This document shows, one piece after another, positions 31,854 to 40,685 of a DNA stretch of 64,000 nt. The number at the start of each line of letters is the position of its first letter. The stretch's first letter is position 1. The notes beneath the pieces were generated by a model that saw nothing but the letters and a program-made list of their open reading frames with translations, was not told the DNA's origin and did not search any database. This DNA is from Bacteroidota bacterium (GTDB lineage Bacteria > Bacteroidota > Bacteroidia > Chitinophagales > Chitinophagaceae): NCBI GenBank assembly GCA_018266575.1, contig JAFEAE010000014.1, forward strand, positions 62,001 to 126,000, given 5' to 3'. A program made the translations under genes and the position numbers.

Positions 31854-32483
31854 ATGGATAAACCGTTGAAAGACATATTGAAAGAAGTCATGAAAGAAAG
31901 GAACATAAGAGTTCCAAAACTATCAGAATTGACGGGCATTCCAAAGGATAGAATATATGCGTGGTATCGGGATGATACGAATCCAAAGTCTGAAGACAGC
32001 GAAATATTGCTTAAATGGATAAGTGGAGAAATCTCCAATAATAAAAGCTATATAGAAAGCAGATTTGAAAAGAAGAACAGCGACAGGCCTAATATTAAGG
32101 TCAGAGGCGGTTTTACAAATTTGTCAAACATTACAGTTTATCAGGATGACCCGGATAAATATGAGGTCGTAGGGGAATTACCGCAGGGCCTTTTCCCTCG
32201 GTGCGATTATGCAGAGCGCGCAAAAGGAGATAGTATGTACCCGCTTATTATGAATCAAGCGTTACTTGTGGGAAAGCGTTGCAGCATCGGCGGTTTGGTA
32301 TGGGGTGAAAAATATATCATCAAAACAAGAGAGGGATTAGATACAACAAAATTTGTTCATCCCGGTGCAGACAAAAATAAAATACTTCTTATTGCTCATA
32401 ACAAAAATGTGCCTCCGCAGGAGATTGACAAGAAGGACATCATTTTTGCTTGTAGAGTGAATTGGATAATCAACCCAACTTAA
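31854..32483 (+). CDS. S24/LexA-family phage repressor
   Basis: A 209-residue repressor from ATG 31854 (MDKPLKDILKEVMKERNIRV...). An N-terminal HTH (LSELTGIPKDRIYAWYRDD) is followed by a linker and a C-terminal S24 peptidase domain with catalytic Ser in KGDSMYP (S127) and Lys in LDTTKFV (K166). LexA-like repressors cleave themselves on RecA activation and cause induction. No clear Ala-Gly cleavage pair is seen. The longer frame start at 31812 is rejected because it would lie upstream of the promoter's -7 box. Confidence 0.85.
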   Translation: MDKPLKDILKEVMKERNIRVPKLSELTGIPKDRIYAWYRDDTNPKSEDSEILLKWISGEISNNKSYIESRFEKKNSDRPNIKVRGGFTNLSNITVYQDDPDKYEVVGELPQGLFPRCDYAERAKGDSMYPLIMNQALLVGKRCSIGGLVWGEKYIIKTREGLDTTKFVHPGADKNKILLIAHNKNVPPQEIDKKDIIFACRVNWIINPT

Positions 32484-32507
32484 ATTACAAACCTTAAATT
32501 TTAAACT

Positions 32508-32738
32508 ATGATTTATTTACAGTCTGAAGCAGTTGCCGGCGCGAGCCTTTTGCTTATGGCAATTTTTGTCGCCATCATTATCATCATCCAGGTAATTATC
32601 ATCAGATGGATTTTTAAAATTGATACTCAAATAAAACATCAGCGGGCGCAAATATTTATTTTGCTCCGCATCTGGGAAAAACAAGGCGGCACGAAAGAAG
32701 AGGTTGATAATTTTTTAAAATCATTCTCGATAAAGTAA
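32508..32738 (+). CDS. Small membrane protein
   Basis: A 76-residue protein with a transmembrane helix at 10-35 (AGASLLLMAIFVAIIIII) and a charged, helical C-terminal half with IRWIFKIDTQIKHQRAQ. It begins 24 bases after the repressor and may be expressed with it in the lysogen. No family is recognised. Small single-span proteins next to a repressor could exclude superinfecting phage. Confidence 0.55.
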   Translation: MIYLQSEAVAGASLLLMAIFVAIIIIIQVIIIRWIFKIDTQIKHQRAQIFILLRIWEKQGGTKEEVDNFLKSFSIK

Positions 32739-32787
32739 CGAAAAAAATATTTTTATATTCACTACAATTATTAAAATTAAACCAGCA

Positions 32788-33429
32788 ATGAAAAAAATTA
32801 TTTTCTTTCTTTTTGCAATAGCATTTATTTATTCATGTTCTCCGGCAAAAATTGTTTCCATCTCATCTGAAAATGTTCCGGTTCAAAACAATCAGTACGT
32901 TTTCGAAAATGATACAATAAAAATCACATACAGTTTTTGGGCCGATAAGGGAATAATGAAATTCAACATTTATAATAAGATTAATGAACCACTTTATTTT
33001 GACTGGAAAAATTCAGCTTACATACCAAATTCGGAAATGGTAAGTTACTGGCAAGATGAAACAAATTCTGTTGGTTCCTATGCATCATCTACAACCTGGT
33101 TTTATGGAGTACAGGCTACATCAAGTAAAATGGCAGCAAAATCTATTCACAAAGAAAGAATTGGTGTTATTCCCCCTCATTCTTTAATTACAAGAATGGA
33201 TTATAAACTTGCTAAATCGTATTACGATATACCAAATCCGGGATCGTTTACAAAAAACAATAGCAATCTATTTTTCAGAAATTATTTAATGTACTGCACA
33301 AATGAAAAATTTGAAGGAGTGCATGGAACCGTTGATAATGCTTTTTATATTAGCAATGTGCAAAAAACTACCTTTGGAAAAAAGGATCAGTTTAAAAGCG
33401 AGACAAAGTTTTATGTAAAGAAACAATAA
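32788..33429 (+). CDS. Lipoprotein of unknown function
   Basis: A 213-residue protein with a lipoprotein signal (MKKIIFFLFAIAFIYSCSPA, Cys at residue 17). The mature part is beta-rich and Asn/Ser/Tyr-rich (YNKINEPLYFDWKNSAYIPN). It shows no enzyme motif. It lies between the phage repressor and the host-like segment and ends overlapping the next gene by one base (TAATG). It could be lysogenic conversion cargo or an ordinary chromosomal gene. Confidence 0.65.
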   Translation: MKKIIFFLFAIAFIYSCSPAKIVSISSENVPVQNNQYVFENDTIKITYSFWADKGIMKFNIYNKINEPLYFDWKNSAYIPNSEMVSYWQDETNSVGSYASSTTWFYGVQATSSKMAAKSIHKERIGVIPPHSLITRMDYKLAKSYYDIPNPGSFTKNNSNLFFRNYLMYCTNEKFEGVHGTVDNAFYISNVQKTTFGKKDQFKSETKFYVKKQ

Positions 33430-33647
33430 TGGCAACTTTCCTCATCATACTATTTCTCACTGCATGCATCCTCTGGCTGCGCCGGGTAATTAAGTTCTGG
33501 GCACCAAAGAAAAAGCATGATGAAGTATTGATCACCCCTTATCAAAAACTAAAAACAAATGAGCCGGAATACATCGAATTTGAAGAAGAAAAAAAGCCAG
33601 AAATCCATGTTCATAATACGATCAATATTTTAGTGGTTAAACAATAA
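33429..33647 (+). CDS. Small membrane protein coupled to lipoprotein gene
   Basis: A 72-residue protein with an N-terminal helix (MATFLIILFLTACILWLRRV) and a charged C-terminal half (EPEYIEFEEEKKPEIHVHN). Its ATG overlaps the stop of the lipoprotein gene by one base. It may form a pair with it. No family is recognised. Confidence 0.55.
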   Translation: MATFLIILFLTACILWLRRVIKFWAPKKKHDEVLITPYQKLKTNEPEYIEFEEEKKPEIHVHNTINILVVKQ

Positions 33648-34127
33648 CGTTTTACCCCTGTTTTTTAAAAACAGAAAACACTATTGATTATCAGCTTTTT
33701 AAGTAGTCAAAATTAATCCTGACGGGGTCACTTTCACTTTTCCCTGCCCTATAAACTATTGCCCATCAATGATTTAAGCGGTTCGAAAAAATCTAACAGA
33801 TCTCCCCAACTTTTACAACTACCTAATTTTCAAAAGTTTCCTGATTCGAATCCTATAGGGTTTTTTAAAACATTTATTCGCAACAGCATCACTTTTCTAA
33901 CATTGATAATTATTCCGAGTGAAAATTTCAAACTTTCAGTTTGCTAGCTGAGGATATAACGAGTATGAATAAACGAAAAAAGAAATACCGATATAAATAT
34001 TCAATAGAAACCACAACAAATAATTTCATAAGACTGCAAACTAAAAGTCTATTCTGAAGTTTTCTAGATGTTTGAAGGACCTATTCTTAACACAAGCTTA
34101 TATTTCTCAAAGAAAAATATTTTGGCG
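33648..34127. other. Phage-host boundary region without a gene
   Basis: No convincing coding frame in these 480 bases. The stretch TTCGAATCCTATAGGG (33845-33860) reads like the T loop and 3' T-stem of a tRNA and is a possible attachment site. The remaining AT-rich sequence leads into the BlaI operator. Without the left phage junction the attachment site cannot be confirmed. Confidence 0.35.
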
Positions 34128-34168
34128 AACTATAAATATAGTTTTACATTTGAACTATAAATATAGTT
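34128..34168 (+). promoter_or_regulatory. Twin BlaI-type operators
   Basis: Two perfect copies of the 16-base palindrome AACTATAAATATAGTT (34128-34143 and 34153-34168), 9 bases apart, lie just upstream of the BlaI gene. The repeats end three bases before the ATG at 34172. They fit autoregulation by a dimeric BlaI/MecI winged-helix repressor and probably control the downstream M56 protease gene too. Confidence 0.85.
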
Positions 34169-34171
34169 TTA

Positions 34172-34528
34172 ATGAAAGTATTGACGAAAGCGGAAGAACA
34201 AATCATGAAAGTTTTATGGCGATTGGAAAGTGGGCTACTGATGGAAATCGTTGAAGCTATGCCAGAACCGCAACCGCACAAAAATACGGTTGCAACCATA
34301 TTGAAGACACTGGTGGATAAAGAGTTTGTAATAATAGAAAATGTCGGAAGAATCCACCGGTATCACCCGGCAGTTTCAAAGGATCAATATTCAAAAAATT
34401 CACTAACCTCTATTGCAAACGGATATTTCGACAATTCGTTTAGGAATGTAGTTTCCTTTTTGGTGGATGAAAAAAAATTATCCGTCAAAGATTTGGAACT
34501 CTTATTAAAACAATTGAAAAAAAAGTAA
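34172..34528 (+). CDS. BlaI/MecI-family repressor
   Basis: A 118-residue winged-helix repressor (LTKAEEQIMKVLWRLESGLL, then PHKNTVATILKTLVDKEFV), the fold of penicillinase repressors. It dimerises on palindromic operators and is inactivated when a partner membrane protease cleaves it. The M56 protease encoded 9 bases downstream is the expected partner. The two operator copies upstream support autoregulation. The regulated output beyond these genes is unknown. Confidence 0.93.
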   Translation: MKVLTKAEEQIMKVLWRLESGLLMEIVEAMPEPQPHKNTVATILKTLVDKEFVIIENVGRIHRYHPAVSKDQYSKNSLTSIANGYFDNSFRNVVSFLVDEKKLSVKDLELLLKQLKKK

Positions 34529-34537
34529 ACTGATTTT

Positions 34538-35467
34538 ATGGAAGCCGTTATTCTATTTTTTATAAAATCGATTTTTGTCAGCGGAGTTTTGTATAGTTAT
34601 TATCTTCTTTTTTTAAAAGATAAAAAGCGCAATCATTTTAATCGTTTTTTTCTTCTTGCTATAATACCCGCAAGCCTGGTTTTGCCTTTTGTGCATGTGC
34701 CATTTTTTCACTTGCCGGCCACGCATCTGTTTTCGGCGAATATTTCAGCAATCAATACTGAAGGCACTATTCATTTTCCTTTTGTTACATTATATATATA
34801 CATACTAATCATAGTAACTTATCTTTTACTTATTTCTCGCAATATGTACAAGGTTCTTAAGCTCAAAAGAAAATCAAAATGGATTATGAGAGGTGTAATA
34901 TGCTTTATTGAAACAGATGATGAGCGAGCGCCTTTTTCATTTTTTAATAATTTATACTGGAGAAAAGGAATTGACACAGAAACTGAAGAGGGAAAAAAAA
35001 TCATGCAGCATGAAACCATACATATCCTGCAATTCCATAGTTATGACAGGTTGCTGTTGCAAATTGTTTGTTCTCTGTTTTGGATAAATCCTTTTTTTTG
35101 GTGGGTACAAAAAGAGTTAAGTGTCATTCATGAATTTCTGGCTGATGAAAAATCATTTGAACCGGGAGATAGTTTTCATTTCGCCAAAATGCTCTTGTCT
35201 TCGTATAACCATGGCAGTTATTTAAACCCGGATATTGGGTTTGGCAAGTCAGATATTAGCAGAAGGATTGCCATGATCGAATCTTCTGAAAAGAAACAAT
35301 CCATCTGGAAACGAAGCTTAACTTCTATAGTATTATTGCTTGCAATGGTTTGTATCCTTTTTGTAAACGCTTATCCAACTTCTTCCAATAAAGAATCACA
35401 AAAAATAGAACAGCAACACCATCAAAAATTAATAGACGAACGTATTAGCCTCAAACGAAGCCCGTAA
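34538..35467 (+). CDS. M56-family (BlaR1-like) membrane metalloprotease
   Basis: A 309-residue protein with N-terminal membrane helices (FFIKSIFVSGVLYSYYLLF and LYIYILIIVTYLLLI) and a gluzincin motif HETIH (H158, E159, H162), with the third ligand region HEFLADE around 198-204. A final helix (SIVLLLAMVCILFVNAYP) anchors the C-terminal end. It would cleave the BlaI repressor on a signal. The C-terminal penicillin-binding sensor domain of BlaR1 is absent, so the trigger is not necessarily a beta-lactam. The gene is directly downstream of blaI. Confidence 0.9.
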   Translation: MEAVILFFIKSIFVSGVLYSYYLLFLKDKKRNHFNRFFLLAIIPASLVLPFVHVPFFHLPATHLFSANISAINTEGTIHFPFVTLYIYILIIVTYLLLISRNMYKVLKLKRKSKWIMRGVICFIETDDERAPFSFFNNLYWRKGIDTETEEGKKIMQHETIHILQFHSYDRLLLQIVCSLFWINPFFWWVQKELSVIHEFLADEKSFEPGDSFHFAKMLLSSYNHGSYLNPDIGFGKSDISRRIAMIESSEKKQSIWKRSLTSIVLLLAMVCILFVNAYPTSSNKESQKIEQQHHQKLIDERISLKRSP

Positions 35468-35553
35468 CTTCTTTCATTTCGAACCATATTGCTATACCAT
35501 ATTTCCACGTCAACGTATGGACAGGAAGTGTATTGCCATAAAAACTTCAACCG

Positions 35554-37944
35554 ATGTTAAAAAATTATTTCAAAGTTGCCGTTCGCAATCTTCTCGCTAA
35601 TAAAATTTTTTCTTTGATAAATATTACAGGATTGGCTACAGGGCTATCGTGCTGCATACTTATTCTTTTTTATACAAAGGACGAGCTTAGTTACGATCAC
35701 TTTCATAAAAATATAAATCATATTTATCAACTCACATGCGACCGGATTGAAAAAAACGGCAAGGATGAAAAATTTGCTATTGCTGCGATGGTGCAGGGGC
35801 CTGCATTCAAGCGAGAGATCCCGGAAATTGAGGCGTTCGTTCGTGTTTCTCCAAAGCAGACTACGATCAAAAAAGATAATGAAACGTTTGTTGAAAATAT
35901 CACCTGGGCTGATGAAAATTTTTTCACTGTCTTTACATTCCCCCTAATCACTGGCAATACCACACTCGCACTTAGAGACCCTCATGCTGTAGTATTAAGT
36001 GAACTGACTGCAAAAAAATATTTTAATTCAACAGACATTATTGGCAAAACATTGCAAATAGGGATCAATGGAAATTTCGAGCCGTTTGTAGTTACTGCTG
36101 TTGCAAAACAAGCACCTGAAAACTCGAGCATCAAGTTCAATGTAATACTGCCTTTTAAATACCTAGAAGAAACCAACCCCGATAATGGTTGGATGTGGGT
36201 TTCGTATCCGACTTATTTCCTGTTACAGAGGAATGCTGATATAAATGCGATTTCCGCTAAGATGGAAAAAGTTTACAATGTACAGGCGCATGAAGAAATC
36301 GATATGAACCACGAGGCGGGATATGACAACAAGTTTGTGTGGTCTTTATTTCCGTTTACCCAAATGCATTTGAATACGGATTACAAAGGCGGATTTGATG
36401 CAAGCGACCCTTTATATTACCGCATACTCATCATCATTGCTTTTTTTATTTTACTGATTGCTACTATCAATTTTATTAATCTAACGATAGCCAACTCACT
36501 GAAACGATATAAAGAAATCGGTGTGCGTAAAGCAATCGGCTCCATGCCCGGACAATTGGCATTGCAATTTATGTGTGAATCTTTTGCTCTCACGTTCTTA
36601 TCTTTTGTTCTGGCTTGTTTTTTAGCGTGGATTATGTTACCGGTCTTTAATGAACTTGGAGACAAACAAATAAGTTTTGTCTATCATTTCGATACTGGGC
36701 TCACTATCCTTTTTGTGTTATTGTTTTTATTCACCGGTTTTATATCAGGTTTTTATCCGGCACTCGTGCTTTCATCTATAAACCCTGTTCAAGCTTTGCA
36801 AGGCATCGGAGGATCGTCAAGGAAAAATATCCTAATGAAAGCATTTGTAGTGGTGCAATTTTCTTTAGCCACCTTCTTTATCATTGTTGTTTGGATGATG
36901 AATGCGCAATTTCATTTTTTAACTAAAACAAACCTGGGGTATAACGATAAAAATCTTATTGAATTCACAATTGAAAAGGCCATAATGAATAAATCCATTA
37001 TGGAAGTTTTCAAATCTGATTTTGCACATGTTCCCGGAGTAGAATCTGCAGGGTTTTGCAATGTTGGAAAATTTGGGGGGAAAACTATTGCTAATCAAAA
37101 AGAAATCCAGGCAGCATATCAGCGCATCGATGAAGAATATCTCAATGCCATCCAGGCTCATCTTCTAAACGGAAGAAATTTCTCAAAAAACTTTCCATCT
37201 GATTCAGTCAATTCAGTTTTGGTCAATGAAACATTTATGCATGAAGCCGGCTGGATTGATGCAGTTGGAAAAACAATCGACTTTATGAATATTCCCGGCT
37301 GGAGCGATAAAAAAATTTCTGTCATAGGTGTTGTAAAGGATTATCATGCAGAGTCGTTTAAAGAAAAAATCAAACCGATGGTTTTTACAATGGATAACAG
37401 GCTGCCCATGGGAAAATTTGCACTGCGTATCAATCCATACAACCTACAGCAAACTATAGCTGAAGTCGAAAAAAAATATCACGCATTAATACCGGATAAT
37501 CCATTTCAATATGCATTTAGGGAAGACATCAACCATTCTGCATACAACAAAGAAAACAGATGGAAAAACATTATTACCTATAGTGCATGCCTCGCTATTT
37601 TTATTTCCTGCATAGGTTTGTTTGGCATTTCCATATTGATTACCAAAAAACGGGAAAAAGAAATCGCCATTCGTAAGGTTCTCGGCGCTTCAACTATAAA
37701 ATTGCTGCTGCTGCTATCCGGTGATTTTATAAAATTTGTGCTGATCAGTTTTTTAATTGCTTCACCATTGGGGCTTTTTGCCATAAAAAAATGGTTGCAG
37801 GATTTTGCATATCGTGCTGATATTTCCTGGCAAATCTTTCTCGGGACAGGAGCGCTTGTTATTTTTATTTCGCTCCTTACGACCATTTCCCATTCAGTAA
37901 ATGCTTCTCTCGCAAATCCCGTGATATCATTAAAACAAGAATAA
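35554..37944 (+). CDS. FtsX/MacB-type ABC transporter permease
   Basis: A 796-residue permease typical of Bacteroidota: one N-terminal helix with NITGLATGLSCCILILFY, a periplasmic MacB-like domain, three core helices (about 290-400), a repeat of helix-periplasmic domain-three helices in the second half, with EKEIAIRKVLGAS near the C-terminal core. Two FtsX domains are thus fused in one chain. Function is mechanotransmission or export coupled to a separate ATPase, not encoded nearby. BlaI-controlled expression is possible from position. Confidence 0.9.
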   Translation: MLKNYFKVAVRNLLANKIFSLINITGLATGLSCCILILFYTKDELSYDHFHKNINHIYQLTCDRIEKNGKDEKFAIAAMVQGPAFKREIPEIEAFVRVSPKQTTIKKDNETFVENITWADENFFTVFTFPLITGNTTLALRDPHAVVLSELTAKKYFNSTDIIGKTLQIGINGNFEPFVVTAVAKQAPENSSIKFNVILPFKYLEETNPDNGWMWVSYPTYFLLQRNADINAISAKMEKVYNVQAHEEIDMNHEAGYDNKFVWSLFPFTQMHLNTDYKGGFDASDPLYYRILIIIAFFILLIATINFINLTIANSLKRYKEIGVRKAIGSMPGQLALQFMCESFALTFLSFVLACFLAWIMLPVFNELGDKQISFVYHFDTGLTILFVLLFLFTGFISGFYPALVLSSINPVQALQGIGGSSRKNILMKAFVVVQFSLATFFIIVVWMMNAQFHFLTKTNLGYNDKNLIEFTIEKAIMNKSIMEVFKSDFAHVPGVESAGFCNVGKFGGKTIANQKEIQAAYQRIDEEYLNAIQAHLLNGRNFSKNFPSDSVNSVLVNETFMHEAGWIDAVGKTIDFMNIPGWSDKKISVIGVVKDYHAESFKEKIKPMVFTMDNRLPMGKFALRINPYNLQQTIAEVEKKYHALIPDNPFQYAFREDINHSAYNKENRWKNIITYSACLAIFISCIGLFGISILITKKREKEIAIRKVLGASTIKLLLLLSGDFIKFVLISFLIASPLGLFAIKKWLQDFAYRADISWQIFLGTGALVIFISLLTTISHSVNASLANPVISLKQE

Positions 37945-37970
37945 TTTATTCAACATCAAAATAAATCAAC

Positions 37971-38348
37971 ATGAAAAAAACAATCCTTACAACATTATTT
38001 TTCGTAGGCACATTTATTTCATTAAAAGCTCAACAAACTGAACCACAGAAACCCGTAAAAACAGGTAATGAATGGAAAATGCCGAGGGATGTTGTACAAC
38101 GCTCACATCATTTTGCGGACAGTCTAAAAAGAATTTTGAACCTTGATGAAGGAACGACAAAAAAAGTATTTGATATTTATATGGCAAATACAAAGCCTGT
38201 TGATGAGATCACGATCACAACAACTGACGAAAAAGCAAGAAAAGAAAAACTTAAAGCAAATCATGAAGCCTTCAATGAAAAACTAAAAACCATATTGTCA
38301 ACAGAGCAATTCCAGAAATATATAAAAGTAGATAAGAAGAAAAATTGA
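37971..38348 (+). CDS. Small exported helical protein (Spy-like)
   Basis: A 125-residue protein with a signal peptide (MKKTILTTLFFVGTFISLKA, then Q). The mature part is helical and charged (SLKRILNLDEGTTKKVFDIY, then NHEAFNEKLKTILSTEQFQK), like small Spy/CpxP-related periplasmic proteins that sense or chaperone envelope proteins. It lies 26 bases downstream of the permease gene. The LTxxQ-type motif is not exact. Confidence 0.6.
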   Translation: MKKTILTTLFFVGTFISLKAQQTEPQKPVKTGNEWKMPRDVVQRSHHFADSLKRILNLDEGTTKKVFDIYMANTKPVDEITITTTDEKARKEKLKANHEAFNEKLKTILSTEQFQKYIKVDKKKN

Positions 38349-38406
38349 CCGATCAGAACTTGTTTTTCAAAACCATTTTCACGCTCACTACTAAAATCTT
38401 TGTTAC

Positions 38407-39276
38407 ATGATCAAAATTTACACCGTCATTGCCTTGACATATATTACCCTTTGCAGTTATGCGCAAAATCGAACTGCAACTCCTGCTTATCAAACTTTCA
38501 ATATGTATTCTACGGAAGTCAGGGATACTTTTTCAATATCCGTTCGGCTTCCTGTTAATTACAAACCCAACCGGAAAAAGCCTTATCCGGTTGTTTACCT
38601 GCTTGACGCCAATATTTATTTTGATATTATCGCTACAACATTGAACAAATACCAGGAGATAGGACTGGCGCCTGCAGTGATACTGGTAGGAATAGGTTAT
38701 AAAGATTTTCCAACGCTTGACTCTCTTCGAAACAGGGATGATACTTATCCCGTAGCTATCCCTGAGTATGAAATGAGTGTCAGCGGGGGTGCAGATAAAT
38801 TTCTTTCTTTTATAAGTAAAGATCTAATTCCACGTATTGATCGTTCTTTCCACTCAGATTCATCCAAACGCGTAATCATGGGACATTCGCTGGCAGGTTA
38901 TTTTGCACTTTATACTCTTATGCAAGACCTTTCGGGAAAGACGAATATGTTTAACGGATACATTGCCGCCAGTCCCTCTGTTCATTACAACCACTATTAT
39001 TTTTTAGATCAACTCAAACAACTTCCACCTGCTTCGCCAAGAACTAGCAAAATCAAATCCTTTATCACTTTTGGCGGCGATGAAGATTACGAGAATAAAG
39101 ATGACTCCACTATGACGAAAACAGATAAGGTTTTGTCTCAATTGAAAGAGTTGCTTGGTGAAAAGCAAAATCATGCATTGACTCTTAGAGTAGAAAGTTA
39201 TTCATATCTGGGACACATGGATACACAAATACCAACATTCATCAAAGGATTGCGTTGGTTTATGGATACAAAGTAA
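38407..39276 (+). CDS. Exported esterase-D-like alpha/beta hydrolase
   Basis: A 289-residue protein with a short signal peptide (to A19-Q20) and an esterase/PF00756-like alpha/beta hydrolase fold. The nucleophile Ser161 is in GHSLAG, the catalytic acid is likely at 225-227 (GGDEDYE) and His270 is in YLGHMDT. It should hydrolyse esters, perhaps siderophore or acyl substrates, in the periplasm. It is the last intact gene of this block. Substrate cannot be read. Confidence 0.85.
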   Translation: MIKIYTVIALTYITLCSYAQNRTATPAYQTFNMYSTEVRDTFSISVRLPVNYKPNRKKPYPVVYLLDANIYFDIIATTLNKYQEIGLAPAVILVGIGYKDFPTLDSLRNRDDTYPVAIPEYEMSVSGGADKFLSFISKDLIPRIDRSFHSDSSKRVIMGHSLAGYFALYTLMQDLSGKTNMFNGYIAASPSVHYNHYYFLDQLKQLPPASPRTSKIKSFITFGGDEDYENKDDSTMTKTDKVLSQLKELLGEKQNHALTLRVESYSYLGHMDTQIPTFIKGLRWFMDTK

Positions 39277-39346
39277 AGATGAACAACAAGAAGAAATCTT
39301 TATGCTGTTGTTGGTCTTCACACATGAGTATTTATCATCTTTTTTC

Positions 39347-39380
39347 GCCTGTGTTGTTGTTCCTCACTAACAACACAGGC
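39347..39380. other. Long hairpin in decayed intergenic region
   Basis: GCCTGTGTTGTT and AACAACACAGGC form a perfect 12-bp stem around a 10-base loop, 70 bases after the esterase stop. No T-run follows on either strand in the usual position. Six Ts precede it on the plus strand. It may be a transcription end or a mobile-element relic. Confidence 0.4.
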
Positions 39381-39499
39381 ATATTCTATTGGGCGATTGT
39401 TGTAACTTCAGCTAAAAATAAAACCTGGCTTCAGTTGTGGGCGGACGAATATAAATGCCAGCACTGCGGCAAGCCTCGGTCGTTGTGTGCAAGCCTAAA

Positions 39500-40023
39500 A
39501 TGACAGTTCAAGATTTCAATATCAATATACAAAAGAAGACCAAATCGGACAGGTTTAGTTATTGGTTTCAATCGATTTTTGGAGTTGCTGTCAGTATATT
39601 CTGTATTGTTTATGTGAATGTCAAAACTGACAAGCTTGGTAATAAAGCACCAACAAGCATAACGTATATGCTATTATTAATTCTGCAGTTTCTATTTTAA
39701 GTATTTACCAACTATCAAAAAAGTATAGAATTACGACTCTTTTAAATGATAAATCTCCAAAAATTAAATACGCTGCTATTCTTTCGGCATTTACACGATT
39801 ACCTATAATATCAAAAGACGAATCTGATAACTATATCACTTTCATTTACCAGAAAAATAAAATGAGTATTGCCTACGAAATAGATTTGGTTTATGATGAA
39901 ACTCAAATTTGCTTCATCGTCATTGCGAAAAACTTTAAATATAGCGGACCGATTGATTTTGGTAGTGCAACTAAATTAAGGAACATTATAGTTACAGAGT
40001 TGAGCTTTAATTTAGACAAGTAA
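39500..40023 (+). pseudogene. Frameshifted small membrane protein gene
   Basis: The frame from ATG 39500 (MTVQDFNINIQKKTKSDRFS...) has a membrane helix (SIFGVAVSIFCIVYVNV) and stops early near 39700. From about 39669 a different frame continues sensibly: AIINSAVSILSIYQLSKKYR, and runs to a stop at 40021 with protein-like content (ILSAFTRLPIISKDESDNYI). One indel near 39668 would restore a single protein of about 173 residues. This is a recent frameshift or a sequencing error. No family is recognised. Confidence 0.5.
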
Positions 40024-40090
40024 TGCCTGCACAAAACCTGAGCATTGGCATTATGGCGGACAGAATAACACACTTCAACTTCATCTGTCT

Positions 40091-40140
40091 TGTCCTGAAA
40101 TAGGTTGACACAAAATCAACTAAAAATGGACATTAAAAAG
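40091..40140 (+). mobile_element. Possible truncated IS end
   Basis: TGTCCTGAAATAGGTTGACA (40091-40110) resembles the terminal repeat of IS3-type elements of Bacteroidota as I recall them. A short ATG frame (MDIKKK, then stop) follows at 40125, like the start of a truncated orfA. No other element end or transposase coding sequence is present, so only a remnant is proposed. Confidence 0.3.
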
Positions 40141-40685
40141 AAGTAGTAACAGAATCCAGTGCATAGAATGTCTATTCACAAGCCCACAGAAGCGACCAAC
40201 CAACGGTAATAATCTGTGACCATAGCAAAACGACCACAATTGATCACAAAACGAAAACAGGTTAATCAACTTAAAAAAGATCAAGATAAAATATCCTTGC
40301 TCAAACCGCGTCGGCTTTATCTGGTCAACGAAATCGGCGTATCCAATTATATGTTCGCATATCCATCCACGTTAGCGTTTGTAATCGCCCTTATTCTTTT
40401 CCATTTATACTGAGACATCTTTGCCTGTATATATCCAAGGCAAAAAAATTGTGCTAACCTTTAAGTAAAAAAGTATGAACCCGGAACTATCCTGAGTTCG
40501 AACCAAATTGCAAAAGATATTTTAGCAATAATTAATTTCTATTTAAAAACCAATTCACTCAATCTTTTACATTGATCACCGTTTTTTGCTTTGCTCTCGT
40601 AATAATCTCTCGAAATTTTCAACACTCTCCTTTATTGTCTTCCAGGCTTGCCCCAGGAAAATAATTGTACACGCCACTAAAGGCT
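40141..40685. other. Degenerate intergenic region
   Basis: No convincing gene was seen between the IS-like remnant and the end of the BNR protein gene. A 65-codon frame at 40216-40413 has no supporting feature. The region has the irregular look of decayed sequence. Confidence 0.4.

Noticed and set aside
39255..39503. 82-codon plus-strand frame after the esterase
   Set aside because: It overlaps the esterase end and a hairpin, and has a Cys-rich random look.
40216..40413. 65-codon plus-strand frame
   Set aside because: Lies in a decayed stretch and shows no domain. Likely chance.
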